NCBI GenBank assembly: GCA_023375785.1
Contig: SZWC01000042.1
Coordinates: 314,183-378,182 of the forward strand
Length of the DNA stretch: 64,000 nucleotides
Source: Penium margaritaceum
Taxonomy: Eukaryota; Streptophyta; Zygnematophyceae; Desmidiales; Peniaceae
Direction: 5' to 3'
Below are positions 49,351 to 61,400 of the stretch, piece after piece; the stretch's first letter is position 1; each line of letters starts with the position of its first letter. The translations under genes were made by a program, and so were the position numbers. The notes beneath the pieces are model-generated. The model was not told where the DNA came from. It did no database searches and saw only the letters and a list, made by a program, of their open reading frames with translations.

Positions 49351-52300
49351 GGTCACAAAAACCCGAGCCGGGTCACAGAAACCAAAGCTGGGTCAAAGAA
49401 ACCGAAGCCGGGTCACTGAATCCAAAGCCGGGTCACAAAAACCAACGCCGGGTCACAAAAGCCAAATTCGGTCACAGAAACCATAGCTGGTTCACAAAAA
49501 GCCGGGTCACAGAAGCCAAAGCCGGGTCACAGAAACCAAAGCCGGGTCACAAAAACCAAAGCCGGGTCACAATAACCAAAATCGGTCCCATAAGCCAGAG
49601 CCAGGTCACAGAAACCATAGCCGGGTCACAAAAACCAATGTCGAGTAACACAAAGCAGAGGCGGGTCACAAAAGCCAAAGCCGGGTCACACAAACCAAAG
49701 CCGGGTCACAGAAACCAAACCCGGGTCACATCAACCAAAGCGGGGTCACAGAAACGAAAGCCGGCTCATAGAAACCAAAGACGGGTCACATAAACCAAAG
49801 CCTGGTCAAAGAAACCAAAGCTGGGTAAAGCAAAGCCGGTCACAGAAACCAAAGCTGGACCAAAGAAACCAAAGCTGGGTCAGAGAAACCAAAGTCTGGT
49901 CACAGAAACCAAAGCCGGGTCAGAAAAACCAAAGCCGGGTAACAGAATCCAAAGCCGGGTCATAGAAACCAATGCCGTGTCACAGAAACCAAACCCGGGT
50001 CACAAAAACCAGAGCCGGGTCACAAGACCAAAGCCGGGTCACAGAAACCATGCCAGGTCACAGAAACCAAAGTCGGGTCACATAAACCAAAGCCGGGTCA
50101 TAGAAACCAAAGCCGAGTCACATAAACCAAAGCCAGGTCACGTAAACCAATATCGGGTTACACAAACCAAAGCCGGTCATAGAAACCAAAGCCGGGTCAC
50201 CGAAACCTAAGCCGGACACAGAAACGAAAGCCGGGTCACAAAAGCCAAAGCTGGGTCACAGAAACCAAAGCCGGGTCCCACAAACCAAAGCTGGGTCACA
50301 GAAACCTTAGCCCGGTTACAGAACCCAACGCCGGGTCACAGAAACTTAAGCCGGGTCTGATAAACCAAAGTCTGGTCACATAAACCAAGGCCAGGTTATA
50401 GGAACCAAACCCGGGTCACAGAAACGAAAACCGGGTCATAGAAACCAAAGACGGTTCACATAAATCAAAGCACGGTCAAAGAAACCAAAGCTGGATAAAC
50501 CAAAGCCGGATCACAAAAACCAAAGCTGGGCCACATGAACGAGAGCCGGATCAGATAAACGAATGCGGGATCAGAGAAATCAACGCCGGGTCACATAAAC
50601 TTAAGCAGGGTAACAGAAACCAAAGCCCGGTCACAGAAACTAAGCCGGGTCATAGCAACCAAAGCCGGGTCACAGAAACCAAAGCCGAGTCACATAAAAC
50701 AAGGCCGGGTCACATAAAGCAAAGCCGGGTCACACAAACCAAACCCGGGTCACACAAACCAAAGCGAGGTCAGAGTAACGAAAGCCGGGTCACAGAAACC
50801 AAAGCCGGTTCACATAAACCAAAGCCGGGTCACTGAAACCAAAGTCGGGTCACAGAAACCAAAGCCAGGTCACAGAAACCAAGGCCAAGTCACAGAAACA
50901 AAACTGGGTCACAGAAACCAAAGTCGGGTCACAGAAACCAAAGCCGGGTCACAGAAACCAAACTGGGTCACATAAACCAAATCCGGGTCACATAAACCAA
51001 AGCTGGATCACAGAAACCGAAACCGAGAAACAAAACCAAAGCCGGGTCAACAAACAAAAGCCGGAGCAGAGAAACCAAAGCCCGGTCATAGAACCAAAGC
51101 GGGGTCACAGACTCCAAAGCCTGATAACAAAAACTAAAGCCGGGTCAGCGCAACGACAGCCAGGTCACGGAACAAAAGACTGGTCACATAAACCAAAGCC
51201 AGGTCACAAAAACCAAAACGGGGTCACAGAAACCAAAGCCGGGTCACAGTAACCAACGATGGCTCACAAGAACAAAAGCCAGGTAAAAGAAACCAAAGCC
51301 GAGTCACACAAACCAAAGCCGGGTCACAGAAACCAGAGCCGGGTCACATAAACCAAAGCCGGGTCACAGAAACCAAAGCCGAGTCCCAGAAACAAAAGCC
51401 GGGTCAGAGAACCAAAGCCGGGTCACCGAAACCAAAGCCGGGTCACACAAACCAAAGCCGGGTCACAAAGACCAAAGCCGGGTCACAGAAACCAGAGCCG
51501 GGTCACATAAACCAAAGGAGGATCACAGAAACCAGAGCCGGGTCACATAAACCAAAGGAGGATCACAGAAACCAGAGCCGGGTCACATAAACCAAAGGCG
51601 GGTCACAGAAACCAAAGCCGAGTCCCAGAAACAAAAGCCGGGTCAGAGAACCAAAGCCGGGTCACCGAAACCAAAGCCGGGTCACACAAACCTTATTCGG
51701 GTCATAGAAACCATAGCCGGTTCACATAAAGCCGGGTGACAGAAGCCGAAACCGGGTCACAAAAACCAAAGCCGGGTCACAGAAACCAAAGCCGGGTCAC
51801 AGGAACCAAAATCGGTCCCATAAATCAGAGCCGGGTCACAGAAACGACACCCGGGTCACAGAAACCAAAGTCAGGTCACAGAAACCAAAGCCAGGTCACA
51901 GAAACCAAAGCCGGGTCACATAAACCAAAGCCGGGTCACATAAACGAAAGCCGGCTTATAGAAACCAAAGACGGGTCACAGAAACCAAAGCCGGGTCAAC
52001 GAAACCAAAGTTGAGCAAAGGAAAGCCGGTACACAGAAACCAAAGCTGGACCAAAGAAACCAAAGCCGGGTCACAAAATCCAAAGCCGAGTCAGAGAAAC
52101 CAAAGCCGTGTCACACAAACCAAAGCCAGATCACAAAAACCAAAGGCGGGTTACAAAACCAAAGCCGGGTCACATAAACCAAAGCCGGGTCATAGAAACC
52201 AAAGCCGGGTCACAGGAACCAAAGCCGGGTCACAGAAGCCAAAGCCGGGTCACAACAACCAAAGCCGGGTTACACAAACCAAAGCCGGTCACAGAAACCA

Positions 52301-55300
52301 AAGCCGGGTCACAGAAACCTAAGCCGGGCACAGAAACGAAAGCCGGGTCACAAAAGCCAAAGCCGGGTCACAGAAACCAAAGCTGGTCCCATAAACCAAA
52401 GCTGGGTCACAGAAACCTCGGCCGGGTCACAGAATCCAACGCCGGGTCACAGAAACCAAAGCCGGACCACAGAAACGAAAACCGGGTCATAGAAACCAAA
52501 GACAGGTCACATAAACCAAAGCAGGGTCAAAGAAATCAAAGCTGGATAAACCAAAGCGGGATCACATAGACCAAAGCTGGGCCACGGGAACGAGAGCCGG
52601 GTCAGATGAACGAAAGCGGGGTCAAATAAATCAAAGCCGGGTCACATAAGCCAAAGCAGGGTAACAGAAACCAAAGCCCGGTCAGAGAAACCAAAGCTGG
52701 GTCACAGCAACCAAAGCCGGGTCACAGAAACCAAAGCCGAGTCACATAAAACAAAGCCAGGTCACATAAAGCAAAGCCGGGTCACACAAACCAAAGCTGG
52801 GTCACCAAAACCAAAGCCACATCAGAGTAACAAAAGCCAGGTCACATAAACGAATGCCGGTTCACATAAACCAAAACCGGGTCACAGAAAGCAAAGTCGG
52901 GTCACAGAAACCAAGATCATCACAGAAACCAAGGCCAAGTCACAGAAACCAAAGCCGGGTCACATAAACAAAAGTCGGGTCACAGAAACCACAGCCGGGT
53001 CATTGAAACCAAACGGGTCACATAAACCAAATCCGGGTCACAGAAACCAAAGCCGGATCACAGAAACCGAAGCCGAGTAACAAAACCAAAGCCGGGTCAA
53101 CAAACCAAAGCCGGAGCAGCGAAACCAAAGCCGGGTCACAGAAACCAACCCGGGTCACATAAACCAAAGCCGGGTCACAGAAACCAAAACATAATCACAG
53201 AAACCAAGCCATGTCACATTAACCAAAGATGGCTCACATAAACAAAAGCCAGGTAAAAGAAACCAAAACCGAGTCACAGAAACTAAAGCCGGGTCACAGA
53301 AACTAGAGCCGGGTCACAGAAACCAAAGCCGGGTCACAGAAACCAAAGCCGGGTCCCAAAAACAAAAGCCGGTTCAGAGAACCAAAGCCGGCTCACAGAA
53401 ACCAAAGCTAGGTCATAGAAACCAAAGCCGGGTCACAGCAACCAAAGTCAGGTTACACAAACCAATGCCGGGACACAAAAACCAAAGCTGGGTCACAGAA
53501 ACCCATGCCGGATCACAGAAACCAACGCCGGGTCACAGAATCCAAAGCCGGGTCAGAGAAACCAATGCCGGGTCACATAAACCAAAACATGGTCACAAAA
53601 ATCAAAGCCAGGTAAAAAAAACCAGAGTTGGATTACACACACCAAAGCCAGACCACATAAACCAAAGCCGGATCATGGAAACCAAAGCCGGGTCACACAA
53701 ACCAAAGCTGGGTCACAGAAACCAAAGCCAGGTCACAAAACCCAAAGCCAGGTCACACAACCCAAAGCCGGGTCACTGAAACCAAAGTCGGGTCACAGAA
53801 ACCATAGCCGAGTCACAGAAAGCCAGGTCACATAAGCCAAAGCAGGGTTCGGGTCATAGAAGCCGGGTCACATAAACCAAAGCCGGGTCACACAAACCAA
53901 AGCCGGGTCACAGAAACCAAAGCCAGGTCACACAACCCAAAGCCGGGTCACTGAAACCAAAGTCGGGTCACAGAAACCATAGCCGAGTCACAGAAAGCCA
54001 GGTCACATAAGCCAAAGCAGGGTCACAGAAACCAAAGCCGGGTCACATAAACCAAAGCTGGGTCAGAGGAACCAAAAAACGGTCCCATAAACCAAAGCCG
54101 GGTCATAGACACCAAAGCCGGGTCACAGAAACCAACGCCGAGTCACAGAAAGCAAAGCCAAGTCACATAACCCAAAGCCGGGTCACAGAAACCAAAGCCG
54201 GGTCACAGAAACCAAAGTCGGTTCACATAAACCAAAGCCGAATTACATAAACGAAAGTCGGGTCATAGAAACCAAAGACGGGTCACAGAATCCAAAGCGA
54301 GGTCAAAGAAACCAAAGCTGGGTAAACCAAAGCCGGTACACAGAAACCAAGGCTGGGCCAAAGAAACCAAAGTTGGGTCAGATAAACCAAAGCCGGGTCA
54401 CAAAATCCAAAGCCCGATCACAAAAACCAAAGCCGGGTCAGAGAAACCAAAGCCGGGTCACATAAACCAAAGCCGGGTCACACAAACCAAAGCCGGGTCA
54501 CAGAAACCAAAGCCGGGTCACAGAGACCAAAGCCGGGTCACAGAAACCAAAGCCGGGTGACATAAACCTAAGCCGGTCACAGAAACCAAAGTCGGGTCAC
54601 CGAAACCAAAGTCGGGTCACAGAAACCAACGCCGGGTCACAGAAACCAAGCTGGGTCACAGAAATAAAAGTCGGGTCACAGAAACCAAAGCCGGGTCACA
54701 TAAATCAAAGCCGGGTCACGGGAACCAAAACCGGGTCACAGAAACCAAAGCCGGGTTACAAAAACCACAGCTGGGTCACATAAACCAAATTGTGGTCACT
54801 GAAACGAAATCCGGGTCACAAAAACCAAAGCTGGATAACAGAAACCAAAGCTGGGTCACGAAAACCAAAGCCGGGTCACATAGACCAAACATGGTTAACA
54901 TAGAAAAAGTTGGGTCGCACAAATCCGTCACAGAAGCCAAAGCCGGGTCACACAAATGAAAGCCGGTTCACAAAAACCAAAGCCGGGTTACAGAAACCAA
55001 AGGCGGATCCCATAAACCAAAGCCGGGTCACTGAAACCAAAGTCGGGTCACAGAAACCAACGCCGGGCACAGAAACCAAAGCCGGGTCACATAAACCAAA
55101 GCCGGGTCACTGAAACCAAAGTCGGGTCACAGAAACCAACGCCGGGCACAGAAACCAAAGCCGGGTCACAGAAACCAAAGCCGGGTCACAGAAACCAAAG
55201 CCGGGTCATAGAAACCAAAGCCGGGTCAGATAAACGAAAGCCGGGTCATAGAAACCAAAGACGGGTAAGAGAAACCAAAGCGGGGTCAAAGAAACCAAAG

Positions 55301-55498
55301 CTGGATAAACCAAAGCCAGATCAAAGAAACAAAACTGGTCCACATAAACGAAAGCCAGGTCAGAGAAACGAAAGCCGGGTCATAGAAACCAAAGCCGGTT
55401 CACATAAACCAAATCCGGGTCACAGAAACCAAAGGTAGGTCACAGAAACCAAAGCCGGGTCACAAAAATCAAAGTTGGGTCACACAAACATAGGCCGG
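49331..55498 (-). repeat. 20-bp minisatellite, inverted block
   Basis: The same 20-bp family reverse-complemented (consensus GGGTCACAGAAACCAAAGCC on this strand), about 300 units. Variant units recur in the same order at offsets of about 2.05-2.3 kb, so it has its own higher-order structure. Shorter recent duplications are also visible: about 90 bp at 51361 repeated at 51600, about 110 bp near 53740 repeated near 53920, and about 85 bp near 55015 repeated near 55095. Repetitive open frames such as 51736-52014, 52108-52569 and 53465-53779 follow from the 60-bp (three-unit) coding period and are not called genes. It ends at about 55498 against the 11-bp array. Confidence 0.96.
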
Positions 55499-57299
55499 GC
55501 CTAGTTGCGCCCTACTTGCGCCCTACGTGCGTCCTAGTTGCACCCTAGTTGCACCCTAGTTGCGCCCTAGTTGCGTCCTAGGTGGGCTCTAATTGCGCCA
55601 TAGTTGCGCCCTAGTTGCGCCCTAGGTGCGCCCTAGTTGCGTCATAGTTGTACCCTAGTTGTGCCATAGTTGCGCCATAGTTGCGGCCTAGTCGGGCCCT
55701 AGTCGCGCCCTAGTTGCGCCCTAGTTGCGCCCTAGTTGCACCCTATTTGCGCCCTTATTGTACCCTACTTGTGCCCTACTGGCACCCTACTTGCGCCCTA
55801 GTTTTGCCTTAATTGGGCACTAACTACGCCCTAGTTGTTCCATAGTTACGCCCTAGTTGCAACCTACTTGTGCCCTACCTGCGTGCTAGTTGCGCCTTAG
55901 TTGCGCCTTAGTTGCACCCAACTTGCACACTAGTTGCACCCTAGTTGCGCCCTAGTTGGGCCCTAGTTGTACCCTAGTTACACCCTAGTTGCGCCCTGGT
56001 TGCGCCCCGGTTGCACCCTAGTTGCATCCTAGTTGCACCCTAGTTGCGCCGTGGTTGCGCCCCGGTTGCCCCCTAGTTGCGCCCTAGTTGCGCCCAAGTC
56101 ACACCCTAGTCGCGTCCTAGTTGCGCCCTAGTCGCGCCCTAGTTGCGCCATAGTTGCGCCCTAGTTGCACCCTAGTTGCGCCCTAGTTGTGCCCTAGTTG
56201 CGCCCTAGTTGTGCCCTAGTTGGGTCCTAGTTGCGCCATAGTTGGGCCCTCGTTGCGCCCTAGTTGCACCCTAGTTGCGCACTACTTGCACCCTAGTTGC
56301 ACCCTTCTTGCGCCCTACTGGCGCCTACTTGCGCCCTAGTTATGCCTCAGTTGGGCACTAACTACGCCCTAGTTGTACCCTAGTTGCACCCTAGTTGCGT
56401 CTTACTTGAGTCCTACTTGCGCCCTAGTTGCACCATAGTTGCGCCCTAGTCGCGCCATAGTTGCGTCCTAGTTGCACCCTAATTGCGTCCTAGTTGCGCC
56501 CTAGTTGCACCCTAGTTGCACCCTAGTTGCGCCCTAGTTGCGCCCTGGTTACACCCTGGTTATGCACTAGTTGCGCCCTAGTTGCACCCTAGTTGTGCCC
56601 TAGTTGCGCCCTAGTTGCGCCCTAGTTGCGACCTAATTGCGTCCTAGTTAAACCCTAGTTGTGCCCTACTTGCGCCCTAGTTGCACCCTAGTTGCACCCT
56701 AGTTGCGCCCTAGTTGCGCCCTATTTGCGCCCTAGTTGCGTCCTAGTTGCGCCCTAGTTGCGGCCTAGTTGCACCCTAGTTGCGCCCTAGTTACGCCCTG
56801 GTTGCGCCCTACTTCCGCCCTAGGTGCGCCCTAGTTGCGCAATAGTTGCGCCCTAGTTGCGCACTAGTTGCACCCTACTTGCGCCTACTTATGCCCTACG
56901 TGCGCCCTAGTTGCGACTCAGTTGGGCACTAGCTACGCCCAAGTTGTACCCTAGTTGTGCCCTAATTGCACCCTACTTGTGCCCTACTTGCGCCCTAGTT
57001 GCGCCTTAGTTGCGCTTTAGTTGCGCCCTAAATGCGCCTGAGTTGCGCCCTAGTTGTGCCCTAGTTGCGCCCTAGTTGCGCCCTAGTTGTGCGCTGGTTA
57101 CGCCCTAGTTGCGCCCTAGTTGTGCTCTAGTTGCGTCCTCGTTGCACCCTAGTTGCGCCCTAGTTGCACCCTAGTTGCACCCTAGTTGCGCCCTAGTGGC
57201 GTCCTAGTTGCACCCTAGTTGAGCCCCAGTTGCACCCTATTTGTGCCCTTATTGCACCCTACTTGCGCCCCACTGGCACCCTACTTGCGCCCTAGTTGT
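55499..57299 (+). repeat. 11-bp minisatellite, left part (GTTGCGCCCTA)
   Basis: Head-to-tail 11-bp units of consensus GTTGCGCCCTA (CCCTAGTTGCG in another register). Variants are mostly C/T and G/A changes (GTTGCACCCTA, GTTGTGCCCTA, GTTACGCCCTA). A distinctive variant run, TTGGGCACTA(A/G)CTACGCC, occurs at 55815, 56353 and 56924, marking a longer period. The unit contains TAG, so most frames close quickly. Confidence 0.96.
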
Positions 57300-58431
57300 T
57301 GTCGGCAACATCAATGCAAACTCACAAGACACTCAAGGCCCTCGGGTTCACGAGAATATTAGCCAGATACCCCATGCCGGAAAAGCAGGAAAAGACTCGC
57401 ACCACTGGGTTGAACGCAACCGAGAACTCTTGTTCTTGGCGGCAGAACCGCTTGTTGGCGGTGGAAAACTTGTCGGTGGCCGTCCGCTTTCATCCGCACA
57501 ATCAAGCGCGAGCGGCCCAACGGCAACTCAAGCGTGGTTTGGACCTCGCTCCAAGACAAAAGGCAAAGAAGGTGGTTTACCCGCCAAGACGAGCAATGGT
57601 CAGGACTCCACGACCAAGGCACCGGTGCTGAGCCGCGAAGCGTCTCTGCACTCAGCAGCCGCACTCGCAGCGGCAAGGCGGCTCTGGCTCTACCACTCCT
57701 ACAAGCCACCGTAGTGGTTGGCTCTAGGCTATGGTAGGCGTAGTACTTAAGACTGTGTTGTATGTTTGCATTCGTTAACCAAAGTTCATTATATGGTTCC
57801 TTCTCTCAGCGTTTCCCGCCTTCGGGCTGTGGCACAACTCCTCATCGTTGCTCTCCTCATTCCTGCTTTGCTGGTGTTGAGCCCAAACCTACATGTTCTG
57901 TGGCCACACTCTTCATTCATCCCTCATCAGTCATCGCTTGTTCACCTCCACTCACTCGCGGCCCGTCCTCAGTTGCTGTGGTTTGCCCCGCTGGTAGCCT
58001 ACATTGTGGAACTACGGTCACCATCATCGGTGGCCCTCATCAAGCTTCTCTCGCAAGGCCCGGACTGTGTCCTGTCTCCATGCCATCTGTACCTTCTTCC
58101 CTCAACGCTTCAGCGCTCTGGCCTTCACGCGGCCCGCGTCACACTTCGGCTCATCATCAACTTTGGAATGGCTCGTGCTCTGTCTGCACCACACCCACTT
58201 GACCATCAAGTGATGCTGCTTGGCCATCCTTGTCTCTATCAACTACGTTTTTTCTTGCATCAGGTTCCTATATCAACCGATTGCTGTCCTAATCTCTGTG
58301 CTAGTCCCTTGGTTGCTGCGGCATCACCAACAGGGTCAGACCGCGCTCCGGTGCTCTGGATCGCCCTTCGGCTCACCCGCACCTCAAATCGCGCCCTCTC
58401 CTTTGCAGCTGCGTCTAGCAATTTTTTGTCA
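57300..58431. mobile_element. Solo-LTR-like island (TG...CA, 5-bp flanking duplication)
   Basis: 1,132 bp of non-repeat DNA splitting the 11-bp array. It starts TGTCGGCAAC and ends TTTTTTGTCA. GTTGT lies directly before it (57295-57299) and after it (58432-58436). Removing the island and one GTTGT gives GCCCTAGTTGTCCCTTAG, which closely matches the intact array context near 58983. TG/CA ends with a 5-bp duplication and no coding region are the marks of a solo LTR left by recombination between two LTRs. Overlapping frames inside it (57241-57714, 57766-58443 and others) share no recognisable domain and disagree in frame, so no gene is called. Family and orientation are unknown. Caution: GTT(G)-type words are common in this array, so the flanking match alone is weak. 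Confidence 0.6.
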
Positions 58432-61400
58432 GTTGTCCCTTAGCTGGGCACTAGCTACTCCCTAGTTGTGCCATAGTTGCGCGCTAGTTACATCGTACTT
58501 GTGCCCTACTTGCTCGCTAGTTGTGCCTTAGAAGCACCTTAGTTGCGCCCAACTTGCGCACTAGAAGCACCCTAGTTTCGCCCTGGTTGCACCCTAGTTG
58601 TGCCCTACCTGTGCGCTAGTTGCGCCCTAGTTGCACCCTACTTGCGCCCTAGTTACGCCCTAGTTGTGCCCTTGTTGCGCTCTAGTTGCGCCCTTCTTGC
58701 GCACTAGTTGTGCCTTACGTGCGCCCTAGTTGCGCCCAACTTGCAAACTAGTTGTACCATTGTTGCGCCCTAGCTGCGCCCTAGTTGCACCCTAGTTGCG
58801 TCCTAGTTTCGCCCTATTTGCGCCCTACTTGTGCCCTACTTACAGCCTAGTTGCACCATAGTTGTGCCCTACTTGCGCCCTAGGTGCGTCCTAGTTGTGC
58901 CCTAGTTGCACCCTAGTTGCGCCCTTCTTGCGCCCTTATTGCACCAAACTTACACCCTACTTGTGCCATACTTGCGCCCTAGTTGCCCCTTAGTTGGGCA
59001 CTAGCTATGCCCTAGTTGTGCCCTAGTTGTGCCCTAGTTGCGTCTTACTTGCGCCCTACTTGCACCCTAGTTGCGCCATATTTGCACCCTAGTTGCGCCC
59101 TAGCTGCGCCCTGAGTGCGCGACCTAGCTGCGCACGAGTTGCACCCTACTTGTGCCCTACTTGCACCCTACTTGCGCCCTAGTTGCGCATCAGTTGGGCA
59201 CTAGCTACGCCCTAGTTGTACCCTAGTTGCGCCCTAGTTGTGTCATACCTGTGCCCTATTTGCGCTCTAGTTGCGCCTTGGTTTCACCCTAGTTGCGCCA
59301 TAGTTGTGTCCTAGGTACGCCCTAGCTGCGCCCTAGTTGTGCCCTGGTTGTGCCCTAGTTGCGCCCTAGTTACGCCCAAGTTGCGCCCTAGTTGCGCCCT
59401 AGTTGCTTCCAGTTGCGCCCTCGTTGCGCCCTAGTTGCGCCATATTTGCGCCTTAGCTGCGGCCTAGTTGCGCCCAAGTTGCGCCCTAGTTGCGCCCTAG
59501 TTACGCCCTAGTTGCGCCCTAGTTACGCCCTAGTTGCGCCCTAGTTACGCCCTAGTTGCGCCCTAGTTACGCCCTAGTTGCGCCCTAGTTACGCCCTAGT
59601 TGCGCCCTAGTTACGCCCTAGTTGCGCCCTAGTTACGCCCTAGTTGCGCCCTAGTTACGCCCTAGTTGCGCCCTAGTTACGCCCTAGTTGCGCCCTAGTT
59701 GCTTCCAGTTGCGCCCTCGTTGCGCCCTAGTTGCGCCATATTTGCGCCTTAGCTGCGGCCTAGTTGCGCCCAAGTTGCGCCCAAGTCGTGCCCTAGTCGC
59801 GCCCTAGTCGCGCTCTAGTCGCGCCATAGTCGTGCCCTAGTTGCACCATAGTCGCGCACTAGTTGCGCCCTAGTTGCGCCCTTGTTGCACCCTCGTTGCG
59901 CCCTCGTTGCGCACTCGTTGCGCCATCGTTGTGTTCAAGTTGCACCCTATTTGTGCCCTTGTTACACCCTAGTTGTGCTCCACGTGTGCCGTAGTTGTGC
60001 CCTAATTGCGCCCTACTTGCGTCCTACTTGCGCTCTAGTTGCACACTTGTTGCGCCCTAGTTGCACCCTAGTTGAGCCCTAGTTGCGCCCTAGATGCGCC
60101 CTAGTTGCGCCCTAGTTGCACCCTATTTGTACCCTAGTTGCACCCTAGTTATGCCCTAGTTGTACCCTAGTTGCACCCTAGTCGCGCCCTAGTTGCGCCC
60201 TAGTCACGACCTAGTTGCACCCTTACTGCGCCATAGTTGCGCTCTAGTTGCACCCTATTTGCACCCTTATTACACCCTACTTGCGCCCTACTGGCACCCT
60301 TCTTGCGCCCTAGTTGTGCCTTAGTTGGGCACTAGCTATGCCCTAGTTGTGCCCTAATTGCGCCCTAGTTGCGTCCTACTTGTGCCCTAATTGCGTGCTA
60401 GTTGCGCCTTAGTTGTGCCTTAGTTGCGTCCATCTTGCACACTAGTTGCACCCTAGTTGCGCCCTAGTTGGGCCCTAGTTGTACCCTAGATGCAGCCTAG
60501 CTGCGCCCTGGTTGCGCCCCGGTTGCGTCCTAGTTGCATCCTAGTTGCGCCCTAGTTGCGCCGTGGTTGCGCTCCGGTTGCCCCCTAGTTGCGCCCTAGT
60601 TGCGCCCAAGTTGCACCCTAGTCGCGCCCTAGTCGCGCCCTAGTTGCGCCCTAGTTGCACCCTAGTTGCACCCTAGTTGCACCTTAGTTGTGCCCTAGTT
60701 GCGCCCTAGTTGTGCCCTAGTTGCGTCCTAGTTGTGCCATAGTTGGACCCTCGTTGCGCCCTAGTTGCACCCTAGTTGCGCACTACTTGCACCCTAGTTG
60801 CACCCTTCTTGCGCCCTACTGGCGCCTACTTGCGCCCTAGTTGCGCCTTAGTTGGGCACTAACTACGCCCTAGTTGTGCCCTAGTTGCACCCTAGTTGCG
60901 TCTTACTTGCGTCCTACTTGCGCCCTAGTTGCACCCTCGTTGCGCCCTAGTCGCGCCACAGTTACGTCCTAGTTGCACCCTCATTGCGTCCTAGTTGCGC
61001 CCTAGTTGCACCCTAGTTGCACCCTAGTTGCGGCCTAGTTACGCCCTAGGTACACCCTAGTTGCGCGCTAGTTGCGCCCTAGTTGCGCCCTAGTTGCGAC
61101 CTAGTTGCGTCCTAGTTGTACCCTAGTTGTGCCCTAGTTGCGCCCTAGTTGCACCCTAGTTGCACCCTAGTTGTACCCTAGGTGCGCCCTAGTTGCGCCC
61201 TAGTTACGTCCTAGTTGCACCCTAGTTGCGCCCTAGTTGCACCCTAGTTGCGCCCTAGTTACGCCCTAGTTGCGCCCTAGTTCCGCCCTAGGTGCGCCCT
61301 AGTTGCGCCCTAGTTGTGCCCTAGTTGGGCACTAGTTGCATCCTACTTGCGCCATACTTGCGCCCTACGTACTCCCTAGTTGCGCCTCAGTTGAGCACTA

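Noticed and set aside
57241-57714. 157-codon open frame as a gene
   Set aside because: It starts inside the minisatellite, crosses the island edge, has no recognisable domain and overlaps other frames of similar length.
57766-58443. 225-codon open frame as a membrane protein
   Set aside because: Hydrophobic stretches come from C/T-rich DNA; it overlaps a second long frame from 57762 and runs over the island edge. No family resemblance.
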